A DNA stretch of 64,000 nucleotides from Mallotus nudiflorus (Eukaryota > Streptophyta > Magnoliopsida > Malpighiales > Euphorbiaceae), in assembly GCA_947683625.1 (NCBI GenBank), contig CANTUR010000281.1, positions 758,001 through 822,000 on the forward strand, read 5' to 3'. The notes below the pieces were generated by a model. The model was given only the letters and a program-made list of their open reading frames with translations, was not told where the DNA came from and did no database searches. Below, one piece after another: positions 21,184 to 31,671 of this stretch. The first letter of the stretch is position 1, and each line of letters starts with the position of its first letter. Both the position numbers and the translations under genes were made by a program.

Positions 21184-22315
21184 ATGGAGAGCAGTGGAGC
21201 TTCTTCTTCTTCTTCTTCCATGGCTTCTGTTGATCCACAGCAATCTCAATGGCTTCGGGCAACATTATCAGGTCAGTTCTCCCCCATTTATATGTGAGCT
21301 TTTGTAGACTAATACCCAATTGCCCCCATTATAACTTGGGTACAGAAAGTTGAACACAGAGGAGAATCTGATAATTGAATATTTATTATATGAAATAGAT
21401 TAATTGAATTACAGAGTTTAGGAAGATGTTTATATAGTTATGGTTCACTTTGTCAAAGCAATTTCCAGCCCTGCTGCAGAGTGCTGCAAGTTGTGATTCA
21501 CCTTTCTTTTTTGACCTTCGTATGCAGACATGAACAAGAGAATGAAGGCCATGAAGACCCTTCTGTCAGAGGATGAGAACTATTCAATGAGCAGTGAGAA
21601 TTATGACAAGCGAAGGCTGGAACTCTTTCGAATGCTCGAAGAGTTCAATAATTCTTATGGCTCTTTAGCTGAAAAATATGATCGGTCGAGGTCTACACTA
21701 TATCGTGCAACTGATTCGGGGTCCATACCTGCATCTTCCAGCACTAATAATAGTTCAATACTCGTTGGAAGATCCAGTGATGGTAAACTGGAGGCTTTTG
21801 GTCCCTGTCTGGACCCCATTCTTGGAGATCCTGTTGCCGAGTGTGGCGGTACTAATTTTGAGTACTTGAAGGAGCTGATTAAAGAATTTATGTCAACTGC
21901 CCCATGTGACGTGAAAATGAAATGTGATACCAGAGATTATCAATGCAATGAAAAAGCTACAGATTCGTGTAACAAGAAAGGTATCAACATGATCGATGCT
22001 GATAACTCAGTTCAGGATCGGGCAGCAGCTGGAGATCTCTCGGAAGGTGGTTCTGAACAAGGGAATCCATGGTCTGAGCTCGAGTTTCACATTACAAATC
22101 TAATGGAGGAGAATCTACGGCAGCAGGTGGAGCTGGCCAGGAGAAATATTGAAAAGAAAGGGATCATTAACAGGCTCCAGTTACAGCTAGAACATCTGAA
22201 GAGTGAGAACAGAGACCTCCAAAGATGTATCAGCTGCTTAAAAGTTGATGACAAGGATAAACACTTGCAGACGTCGAACTTAAGAAGAATGTTCTCTGGC
22301 AGGCTCTTTGGTTGA
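21184..22315 (+). CDS. NETWORKED/KIP1-like protein, two exons
   Basis: Exons 21184-21271 and 21528-22315 (GT-AG intron, 256 bp) give 291 residues with frames joining exactly. The N-terminus has QWLRATLSDMNKRMKAM and then YDKRRLELFRMLEEFNNSYGSLAEKYD. This is the pattern of the C-terminal part of the NAB (actin-binding) domain of NET/KIP1 proteins. The usual SWWWDSHI-type beginning of that domain is absent. A low-complexity middle is followed by a coiled coil (about residues 195-275), consistent with membrane-actin linker proteins. A NET3-type or kinase-interacting-family member is the best guess. The start at 21184 is the first ATG in frame with the exon. NAB truncation could be real or could mean an unrecognised upstream exon. 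Confidence 0.8.
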
Positions 22316-22904
22316 GTTTGTTCATCATTCAAAATTCAATTGCCATTTTTGCTCCAGCAAATATTGCAGTTGATGCCTGATACAACTCCAACCTTCAACA
22401 TCAATACTCTAAAGATGCATTATAGAAAATTTTTAGGAACTTATTTTCCAGAAGTAGTTGTTGTCCCTTTTATATTTCATGATGTGTTCATTGAAAGAGG
22501 TGACCGGTAAATGCCAGCATCCCGCGTCCTTGTAATCCCCACACTGGAAACTCATCCACATAAATAAGCACTTCAGTAATTTCAGTATCCATGGTGCACC
22601 ATTCTGGTAAACAAGGTCCTGATGAGTAGACCACCTCTAAGGTTAACAATTACAAGATGGCCAACCTTCTTACAAATATTTTTTATTAGGCAATCGAAAG
22701 TGCTAGACTTCAAGTTTAATCATCAAGGAATTTCTTGATTTCTAAGAGTTACACTCTTTTCGTTTTAGAAGGTGTCCAGCACCATGAGAACTTGAAACCC
22801 CATCCCCCCAACCAATTCCGGCAAAAGAGATTGTTGATCCAACAGAAAATAACGTAATGATTATATTGCTATAACCTTAATTTCTTTTTTCATGCATATA
22901 AATA
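22316..22904. other. Convergent 3' ends between two genes
   Basis: The NETWORKED-like gene (plus) and PPR gene (minus) converge here, so both 3' untranslated regions likely lie in these 590 bp. No further gene seen. Confidence 0.5.
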
Positions 22905-25060
22905 TTACCAATAATCTCCACATGTACACAAACCATCCTTGAATTGATGAAATCGCTTTGAGTCTCTTACCACAATTTCTCTATCATAAATCTTGGTAAC
23001 AAGCTTGATCACAGTATGACAATCACTACAAACCCTAAGATTTTTAATGATATGAATTGTTGAACCAGGAAATGAATTCATGACTCCAAAAGCAACAGCC
23101 AATTTCTCACTGTGAACTCGTAAAGTCATTTCTTTTTCTTCCTCATCAACATCATGAAGAACTGATGCCATATTAGGTAGATAGCCAGCTTGTTGCAGCT
23201 TCACGATAAGTTCCTCCAAGAACCTATAGATCTTCTCACATTGAGGATGCTCTTTATCTCCAACCAAGAATACATGCACTCTACCCTTGAGTTCAACCAA
23301 ACTAAACCCAGGTGGTTTGATAAGTCCACGATCCTTCAGAAGTACCCTCATCCTTTCAACTTCTTTCCATCTTCCGGCATCAGCATATATGTTTGAAAGC
23401 AAAATGTAATAACCACAATTACTTGGATCAAGCTCAAACAGTTCCCTTGCAGAAATCTCTGCAAGCTCCACATTTTTGTGAATTCGACAAGCTGCAAGAA
23501 GAGAACCCCATAGAACAAAATCAGGCTTCACCTTCATCTTCTTTATCAAACCATAAGCCTCATTCAGATAACCAGCACGCCCAAAAAGATCAACCATGCA
23601 ACCATAGTGCTCAACTCCAGGTTCTACGTTAAATTGATCTTTCATGGTACTGAACCAATACCAGCCTTCATCTAACAGACCAGCATGGCTACAAGCAGCT
23701 AAAACTGAAACAAAAGTTATGAAATTTGGTTGGACCCCAGTCCCTATCATCTTGTAAAAAACATTCAGAGCTTCTCTTGCACAACCATGCATCCCATAGC
23801 CTGCAACTATTGCAGTCCAAGACTTCACATTCTTCTCCTTCATGCCATCAAATGTTTTCCTGGCCATTTCCACTCGCCCGCATTTGCAGTACATGTCAAT
23901 TAAAGAGGTACCTAAAATTACATTATCCTCCAAACCCATCCTTATTACCTGTTATAAATTATCAAAGGCAAAAGTGAGCGTATATCACCTTACAAAACCA
24001 TTGAGAGCATATATAACTGATTATCTACAAGCGTAAATAGAATATGTAAATTTCATCGAAAATCATCATTAAACAAACACATGAAATGAGCTTATGGGAA
24101 AGTGAGTACCTGATCATGTATGCACTTTCCTATACGAAGAGCCCCATAATGTGCACAAGCTAACAACAAAGTGGATAGTGTAACCGCATTGTATTTTACA
24201 TGACCATCCTTTATCATCACATCAAAAATTTTAAAAGCCTCGCTAGACAACCCATTTTGTGCATACACCGCAATCATAGAATTCCAAGAGACTGCATCTT
24301 TGTGGACTATCTCATCAAACACCTTTCTGGAAACACCTACTTCACCACACTTTGCATATGCATCCAACAATGTATTCTCAATTCCCACATCTTTATCCAA
24401 ACCCTTCTTCACCGCAAACCCATGAACTGCCCCAGTCACTCCCTTCTCAGAAACACGAGAACAGGCGGACAAAACCGAAACCATGGCAACTGAATCCATA
24501 AAAACGTCAGTGTTATCACCACTTCTCTCGCTATCTTCAATCAAAAACTCCTTAAACAGCAACAAGGCTTCATGGGCATTGTCATTTTGGCCATACCCAG
24601 TAATCATGGCCGTCCAAGTTACAATGCTTCTGTGAGGAATTTCATCGAACAGGATTCGAGCATCACATAATAGCCCACATTTCGAGTACAAATCAATCAA
24701 AGCAGATGATACAAAGAGGTCACATTCAAACCCAAAAACCAGTGCTTGTTGATGGGTTTGTTTGCCGGAGTGAAGATCCAGCAGAGAAGAACACGATTTG
24801 ATTGCGCAAGGGAAAGTAGAGCGGTTTGGTTTGATATTGAGCTTTCGCATAGAAGAGAAAGAGCGAAGAGACTCAATTGAGTCGCCGCTGCGAGCCAAGT
24901 CGGCAATCAGAGAGTTCCAGGAGCATACATTGGTCTTGTCGAAGTATTTGTTGAACCAAGTTCTGACGTTAGAGGTTGCTGCTGCTGCTGTTGAACAGCG
25001 GTGTTTATGGATTTTGAAACAGAGCGCATCTAGAAATGAATTAAGAATTGGATTCTTCAT
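22905..25060 (-). CDS. DYW-class pentatricopeptide repeat protein, At3g26782-like
   Basis: Coding exons 25060-24110 and 23948-22905 on the minus strand, with a 161-bp GT-AG intron joining CATGATCAG to GTAATAAGG in frame. The product has 664 residues. PLS-type PPR repeats (for example WNSLIADLARSG, FVSSALIDLYSKCG, SWTAMITGYG, MVDLFGRAGYL) cover about residues 45-510. The E/E+ region and a DYW domain follow. The DYW domain has the zinc-binding HSE (about residue 596), CSDC (about 624-627) and terminal CTCGDYW, all key residues present. Such proteins bind organelle RNA by sequence and the DYW domain carries C-to-U editing deaminase activity. Overall order and many blocks resemble Arabidopsis At3g26782, a predicted mitochondrial protein. 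An intron is somewhat unusual in PPR genes. The first 30 residues fit a targeting peptide. Confidence 0.93.
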
Positions 25061-25656
25061 TCATTCTTTGTCGGAGCTTTGATGGATTGGTTTCTCCGTA
25101 TTTGGTTTTTGCTTCAAAAAGACAAGTCAGTTTTGAGTTTTGGAGGGAATTCCTTTGTTATATATATTTCAGATGCCAGTAGATCCAGTTTGAAGAAGAA
25201 TAAAAAAAATTCAATGTTTTTCACAGTATAATATATATTTTTTTAAATACAAATTTAAAAATTAAATTAAATTAAATTCAACACTAAATTCATCCGTTGC
25301 AAGAAATGATTTTTATCTTGTCAAAAATTAATTAACAAAAAATTCATATATTATTAGAGTGATGAATTAAGTTGAATTTAATTGCATATGAAAGCCATCG
25401 TATGATCCACTTGCATCTGAGACTGAAACAGTAAGGAAATACAGCTCCAATCAAGGTGACAATCATATGATTTTCCAATTATATAATCTTCTACAAGATC
25501 TATACCACAGATCCATCATCCCCACCAACTTTCTTTTCTTTCTTCTTTCTGGTAATTAATTTGGTATCAACAGCAAATCAAAGGCACAATAATATCATGT
25601 AACTAATAAGGAATCCACCGTACAAATCTCTTTTACACAAACAGAATAATAAGCTT
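25061..25656. other. Intergenic region between PPR and arabinogalactan protein genes
   Basis: This holds the PPR promoter side (minus strand, upstream of 25060) and the probable 3' UTR of the arabinogalactan protein gene. AT-rich in the middle (25200-25380). No gene seen. Confidence 0.45.
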
Positions 25657-25995
25657 TTAAAGACAACAGCCAAGTAGTCTAGCTGCAAAAATAATGCAGC
25701 TTCCAACGCTAAGCATGGTAACATGATCACACCTGAGCTTTACTGAACTAGAAGTGCTCTTCCCTATGAACTCACCGGAGGTCGGAACCGGAGATAATGC
25801 CTGTGCTTTTGGGGGATCTGAGACCCATTCATTAGTTGGAGATGGGAAGAATGAGGACATGTTAGGTGCAGTCACATATGGAGAAACATATGGGTTAGAT
25901 GAAGGTACAGGCTTACTAGTAATAGCAAGCACATTACAGGAGAAGATGACAATTGACAGAGCAAAAGCAGCAGAGAATTTGTTCAGAGTAGCCAT
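25657..25995 (-). CDS. Small classical arabinogalactan protein, GPI-anchored
   Basis: One exon of 112 residues. There is a signal peptide at about 1-24 (hydrophobic AFALSIVIFSCNVLA), then a short Pro/Ser/Thr/Ala-rich mature region with SPYVTAP, FFPSP, ALSPVPTSGEFIGKS. A hydrophobic tail (about 92-112, ending ARLLGCCL) suits a GPI-anchor signal. The ALSP...SGEFIGKS pattern resembles the AGP25/26/27 group of small arabinogalactan proteins. These sit on the outer plasma membrane or wall and are O-glycosylated on hydroxyproline. The ATG at 25993-25995 gives the complete signal peptide. Antisense open frame 25754-26110 is a shadow. Confidence 0.8.
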   Translation of the reverse strand: MATLNKFSAAFALSIVIFSCNVLAITSKPVPSSNPYVSPYVTAPNMSSFFPSPTNEWVSDPPKAQALSPVPTSGEFIGKSTSSSVKLRCDHVTMLSVGSCIIFAARLLGCCL

Positions 25996-27430
25996 GAATG
26001 ATGCAATTCTGCAAGTGAATGTTCAGCTTTCAAGGTTAGATATAGTGAACGAAGGGAATGACTGTGACTGCTGGTTGATCATCACGGGACAATATTGCAG
26101 CAAGATTTAATTTTTTTCGGCTTTAGCATTTAAGGCCTTTTTTTTTTTTTTTTTTTACATTTACATTTCTCATCTAGTGTTGTTGTATGGTAATTTAAGA
26201 TTAATTTTATGTACTAAAATAGACTTTTTTTTTTTTTAACAATTGCAAATTACAAATGAAACACTTTCTATATATGTTATATATATCATATCTATCTATC
26301 TATCTATCTATATTATTTTAACTATCTATTATGAAATTTTTAATTAATAGTATATTAAAAACCAAAAATTTTAATTTGGGTATCTTAAAATTTGAACTTA
26401 TGATCTCCTAAACCTTGCCATTTGAGTTAGGCTTCATTGACAATTAGACTAATTTTGACAACTATTATATAACTCTAAAAGAAATGTAAATTAATTTAAC
26501 TCACAAAAAGTTCAAATTTTTTTAAGAAATGTTACAAGTTCAAGTCTTATATTAGAAGAATTTTAACTCTTTTTACAAAATTTACTAGTTTCGATGGAAA
26601 TTAGTCGAAATTTTTATGATTATGAGATGGCGAATACCAAAAATAATTAAAAAAATCACTCTAACTAGAATGGAAGATAATAAACTAGGATAAGCTCCAC
26701 TAGCATTAACCATTGTGGTTGCAATTGAATTCCATAGATTGGATCCTTTCCTATGTGCATGTGGGCAGCAATTAGCCTATGCGCCTCCGGAGTATGGTAA
26801 ATTATTTCACATGCTAAGGTTTGGATTATAGAGAAAAAAAGGTCCCATATCTGTCATTTTCCTTCCCCTATCTTTCCCATGTGACCAAGTTTATAAAATA
26901 AATGCAAACTCTTGAATCTTGAAATAAACTTTCACTTAAGAATGCCAAGATCCATTCCTTTATGTGCATTTAAACTTTTCCTCATTAGTGTCAAAAGATG
27001 AATGATTGGTGATAATATGAACACCTAAAAGCCATTTATCATCATTTATAAAAGACCAAACTGAAATCAGTAATAATTCAGATCCACACACTATCATTTT
27101 ACCAATCATTAAGATAATAAAAGAGGGGAGAGAGGGTTATGTGACATTACCAAAGTTACGGCAGCAGGCAAGCTCAAACGGAAAAGAAAAAGTTACTTGG
27201 GTCCCCAGGGAGGGTAACTGTGTGTTCAAGATGCATTGAACTGTAAATAGATCCTGGAGCCTAGACACAAGCATATTATCATAAGCCCACCTGAAGAAGT
27301 TGCAAATAGACCACCAAAAAGTGTAATGAATTTAAGGCAAGAGCCTGCTAAAGAGCTGTAGAGTGGAGGTTACTCAGGAGAGAGCCCTTTCAGGCCTGCC
27401 ACATTGTGGAAGGCAGGAGTATAACTGAAT
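25996..27430. other. Intergenic region with a TATC microsatellite
   Basis: No gene supported. (TATC)n lies at about 26283-26312. Poly-T tracts occur at about 26138-26155 and 26226-26239. The more GC-rich stretch at about 27130-27430 could be transcribed but has no open frame or hairpin I would call. Confidence 0.4.
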
Positions 27431-27870
27431 CAAACTGACTTGCAAGCTATACAAGATCAACTTGAAAAAAATTTAAAATCAACTTAATTATTGTCGAGTC
27501 GAGCTTGAATAGGTTATCGAGTAGAACTTGAGTTTGAGTAGATTATCGAGTAGAACTCGAGCTTGAATAGGTTATCGAGTAGAACTTGAGATCATAAATA
27601 TGTGATTCGATAGGTTCGTGAGTTTGAATATATTTATTATTTTATTCTTTTATTTTAATATAATTATAGATATATCTTATAAAAAAGAGTCGAGTTTAAA
27701 GTTGAGTTAAGTTTAAATATTTTAAAAGTATATATTTTTAAAAATTAAAAAAAATTATTTACTTAATTGAGTTGAACCGAATCGAGCTTAAGTATTTGAA
27801 TTGAGTCGAGCTAGAAATATATAAAAAAAAGAGTTCGATCTATTTCAAATTGAGTTTAAATTTACCAGTA
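27430..27870. repeat. GAGTCGAGCTTGA-type dispersed repeat with a 29-bp tandem array
   Basis: The segment is built from GAGTCGAGCTTGA and GTAGAACTTGAG phrases typical of an old dispersed plant repeat. At 27501-27590 a 29-bp unit (GAGCTTGAATAGGTTATCGAG plus TAGAACTT) is repeated three times, with the middle copy most changed. Confidence 0.65.
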
Positions 27871-28180
27871 TATCTATTTGACTCGGCTGACAGGTCATGA
27901 CAAAAGGCAGCCCCTTTGTGATGTTACAGGCCACCGTGTGCTTTTTAACTAAGGTGCACCTGGAATATACCTTTAACAAAAGGGCTCAAAATGTGCAACG
28001 TATTCTTCGTTTTCCGGCCGAAGGTGGATCCTGCATTTTGTCCTCATTTTTTTGGCCAATTAAAAAATATCATCAGACCTTTTCGTTTTTAATTAAATTG
28101 AAAGTATAGGTAAATTTAGACTATATTAGACTTTGAAGAATATAATTAAGTCCCATAATTTTATTTTATTACAATTAAAA
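27871..28180. other. Intergenic DNA, no gene seen
   Basis: A short, less AT-rich piece with a 70-codon frame (27897-28109) that resembles no family I know. Nothing else was recognised. Confidence 0.35.
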
Positions 28181-28799
28181 GTATGTTCGGACAGGAGTTA
28201 AAAAGGATTAAATATTACTTATGAAATATATTAATCCCTTTATTCTTATTTGATAAGTTTTAAAAATTCAGAATTAACATTTAACTCTCTCAATAATTAA
28301 ACTTATTTATATATATTTTTATTAATTTAGTTGAGATTAAGTTAAACATATGTAATAATAAAAATATGCTTTTAAAAGAGTACTCTTTATTTATTTTTAT
28401 TTCTTTACTTTCACCATATTACTTCAATTTTTTTTTTCTTATCAAGAAACTACTAATCAAATCTATAAAAAATGTATAAATTAATTTAAATTTTTATTAT
28501 AATATTTATGTTACTTTTTAAAATGCATATGAATATATTATTTAAATATTTATATAATTATTCAAAATTTTAAGTAATTATTTATTTCGTTATTTTTATT
28601 ATTTTAAATATTTAATAATAAATTTAATCAATTATATAATTTTTTCCTTAAAAAATACCACATTACAATTTATCAGTTACCTTTAATTAGCCAAATAAGA
28701 TTAAAAGCTTAATCATTACACTTGTAATTATTACTCTCTTAATAGTTATACTTGTAATTATTACACCTTATTTTTTTAACTCCGATCCAAATGCACCCT
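28181..28799. mobile_element. MITE-like inverted-repeat element
   Basis: Ends are imperfect inverted repeats: left GTTCGGACAGGAGTTAAAAA, and right, reversed, ATTTGGATCGGAGTTAAAAA. Inside the right end TAATTATTACACTTGTAATTATTAC phrases repeat. About 620 bp, AT-rich, no coding capacity. No convincing target duplication was found, so the family is uncertain. Confidence 0.45.
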
Positions 28800-29564
28800 A
28801 AATTATATAAATTAATAAAAAATTAATTTTAATGGTATATATATATATATATATTTTATTAATTTATATAATATATACAACCTAATTATAAAGTTTTAAA
28901 AGTTTTTAAACTTATAAAATAATTTTTAAATTTTTTCTTAAATTTTAAAAATTTTACAATCAAATGATATAAATTTCAAGAAAATGACTAAATTTATTAG
29001 TTAATATAAAAAATAAATTGATAATTGACCTAAAATTTGATTTTAACATTTGAATAAAAAAATTTATTTATTAAAAATTGTGCAGGTTAAAAATTATTTA
29101 TATATTTAAAAATTTAAATTAACAAATGAAATTTAAAAATTTTTATTCAACCATTAAAATTAAATTTTAGATTAATTATCAATTTACTATTTACATTAAC
29201 GAATAAAATGGATCTTTTTTTTTTTGAAATATGACTTAATTGTAAAATTTAAGAAAAAATTTTACATGTTTAAAAATTTTTAAAATTTTATAATTACTGT
29301 ATATATATATATTTTAAAATTGTTAATTTTATTTATTAGTTAACTATTAAAATTTATTTTTTTATTAATTTAAAGATTTAATTGTACTAAAAAATTAAAA
29401 GATTTTATTGTACTCCTAAAAAATTCAATAGAGTCTAATTTTATAAGAAAGAAGTTCTAATTTAACTAAGAAACGGATAAGATCCAATAAATAATTAAAG
29501 CAAAAGGTGAGAGTCCATTCGGCCTTGTTTTCTCAAGTTAGCAAATTATATTATGGATCTATAT
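28800..29564. other. AT-rich intergenic region left of the first Tat element
   Basis: Very AT-rich, with TA dinucleotide tracts at about 28837-28854 and 29300-29312. Loosely inverted, palindrome-prone phrases (AAATTTTTAAA) are common. No gene. Confidence 0.45.
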
Positions 29565-29956
29565 TGATAACTGATTTCCGGAACTCCTGGGTTAGGCGTC
29601 TTGCAAAGCACGAACAAGGGGCAAGGTGAGAGGTGGGGGGAATCCTCACAAACACTCCGATGTCTAAGTTAGAGAATAGAAGCAGGGAGAAGGTGAGATA
29701 GCTTGAATGTGTGAGAATGAGATGTCCCCTTATAAGGGGTATAGGGTTCTATATATAGCAATACTCAAACCTGGGAGGAGTTGGATTCCTTGTGGATCAG
29801 TGAATCATAATCTTTTTAGGAGAGTGTTCCCTCTTCGGTTAGGATTCCTCTTTGAGATAGTTCCTTGGATGGATTTGTCTTTTTCCTTGTCAAAGTGTTC
29901 CTATTTAGGGGGGGTAGAGGACCCCTAATTAGGTGAGAACATTCTAGATAGTATCA
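29565..29956 (-). repeat. 3' LTR of Tat element 1
   Basis: 392 bp, TG...CA ends, pairs with 39089-39479. On its right a polypurine tract (minus strand CCGGGGGGGGACTCT) covers about 29957-29973. A TATA-like CTATATATAGC is visible near 29751-29760. Confidence 0.93.
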
Positions 29957-30199
29957 AGAGTCCCCCCCCGGAGTATTCAGATATTTATGTCTATCACGTC
30001 CGAGTAGGATGCAGATGCCTTTATAAGGGTTATAAGATGCAGGTGAGCTGAGGTGGCCAACCTCAGTCACAATAAGCAAAGCTTGGTGCCGAGTATTTTG
30101 GTTGGTCGTCATCGAATCGTAATATGTGGAGTTGGGGTACTTGACGAGTGCATATGGGCACCACAATAGATTAACCCATCCATTTTAGAATAAGACGGA

Positions 30200-31190
30200 A
30201 CCAGTTGTCACTGGATTTTTAGATGCTCGGCTCAGGGGCACGAGGCTTACATGCCTCAGTACTACGAAAGCGACCTGAGGGTGCCAACTTCAGTCACTGT
30301 ACTTTATGTGCTCGAGACTTAGATGCTCGACTCAGGGGCGCGAGGCTTACATGCTCGAAACCTCAGTACTATGAAAGCGACCTAAGGGTGCCAGCTTCAG
30401 TCACTAGACTTAATGTGCTCGAGACTTAGATGCTCGGCTTAGGGGCTTGAGGCTTACATGCTCGAAACCTCAATACTACAGAAGCAACCTGAGGTTGCCA
30501 GCTTCAGTCACTGGACTTTATGTGCTCGAGACTTAGATGCTCGGCTTAGGGGCGCGAGGCTTACATGCTCAAAACCTCAGTACTACGGAAGTGACTTGAG
30601 GGTGCCAGCTTCAGTCACTGGACTTTATGTGCTCGATACTTAGATGCTCGGCTCAGGGGCATGAGGCTTATATGCTCGGAACCTCAGTACTATGGAAGCG
30701 ACCTGAGGGTGCCAGCTTCAGTCACTGGACTTTATGTGCTCAAGACTTAGATGCTCGGCTTAGGGGCGTGAGGCTTATATGCTCGGAACCTCAGTACTAT
30801 GGAAGCGACCTGAGGGTGCTAGCTTCAGTCACTGGACTTTATGTGCTCGAGACTTAGATGCTCGGCTCAGGGGCTCGAGGCTTACATGCTCGAAACCTTA
30901 GTACTACGGAAGTGACCTGAGGGTGCCAACTTTAGTCACTGGACTTTATATGCTTGAGACTTAAATGCTAGGCTCAGGGGCGCGAGGCTTACATGCTCAG
31001 AACCTTAGTACTGCAGAAGTGACCTGAGGGTGCCAGCTTCAGTCATTGGACTTTATGTGCTTGAGACTTAGATGCTCGGCTCAGGGGCGTGAGAATTACA
31101 TGCTCGGAACCTCAGTACTATGGAAATGACCTGAGGGTGCCAACTTCAGTCACTAGACTTACATGCTCGAGACTTAGATGCTCAGAATGG
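30200..31190. repeat. 107-bp tandem array inside Tat element 1
   Basis: About nine copies of a 107-bp unit. The marker AGATGCTCG recurs near 30221, 30321, 30428, 30535, 30642, 30749, 30856, 30963, 31070 and 31176. Each unit contains CTCAGGGGC, GAGGCTTACATGCTCG, AACCTCAGTACTA and CAGCTTCAGTCACTGGACTT. The period is not a multiple of three, so the repeating open frames are by-products. Tandem arrays before the 3' LTR are known in Tat-type elements. Confidence 0.93.
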
Positions 31191-31460
31191 GCTGGGAGTG
31201 ATGCTTGAAACGTCTCCCGAGTTGCTTGATGGAGCAACCCACTTGAAAATATGGGTAGGCCAACACGTGGTGGTTTTACTTCAACTATTGAGATCACATG
31301 GTTGATGCGTCATTTCGAGTGTCAGTAAATGAAACGCTCATACCGCTGTTATCGTGACTCCTTGCCTAATGGGTTATTTTATTCCTAACAGGCCCTTGGT
31401 GGCCTAGGGAGGAGCGCAGTAATAATGAGGGCCATTAATGGCGTGCTTTTAGGTCCTTCC
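31191..31460 (+). other. Spacer between the tandem array and the antisense gene
   Basis: Non-coding. It would hold upstream control sequences for the plus-strand gene starting at 31672. A comparable but diverged stretch precedes the matching gene in element 2 (about 47650-47925). Confidence 0.4.
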
Positions 31461-31464
31461 ATGT

Positions 31465-31472
31465 CTTTATAA
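31465..31472 (+). promoter_or_regulatory. TATA box of the antisense gene in Tat element 1
   Basis: TTTATAAA lies in CTTTATAAACACTGC, about 200 bp upstream of the ATG at 31672. The related element has TATAAATAT at the same distance (about 190 bp) before its gene, so the arrangement is conserved. Direction is opposite to the LTR promoter. Confidence 0.55.
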
Positions 31473-31671
31473 ACACTGCTGCGCTTGCTAACTGGCACAT
31501 TTTGCTTTCTTCGCTTTTTTTATTTTGTTTTTGCTGCATTTCTACTGCCTCCACTGTTTCTATTTCTTCCTACCATAATTCTTACTTGAGGTGACCAGGT
31601 GATTCTTTTCATCTTTTCTTCCTCCTCTTTTTGCCCTTTTTTTGCATTTGGTTTTTGTCCCCTTCTTTGCT

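Noticed and set aside
27130..27430. Possible microRNA precursor with CCTGCC/GGCAGG stem
   Set aside because: The stem is only about 6 bp, no known mature sequence recognised, no long fold-back arm.
30223..30857. Three similar open frames (MLGSGARGL..., MLETSILQK... and another)
   Set aside because: They are the 107-bp repeat unit read in shifting frames; the period is not a multiple of three.
30200..31190. Regular repeats reminiscent of a CRISPR array
   Set aside because: Units are contiguous 107-bp repeats without unique spacers, inside a plant retrotransposon.
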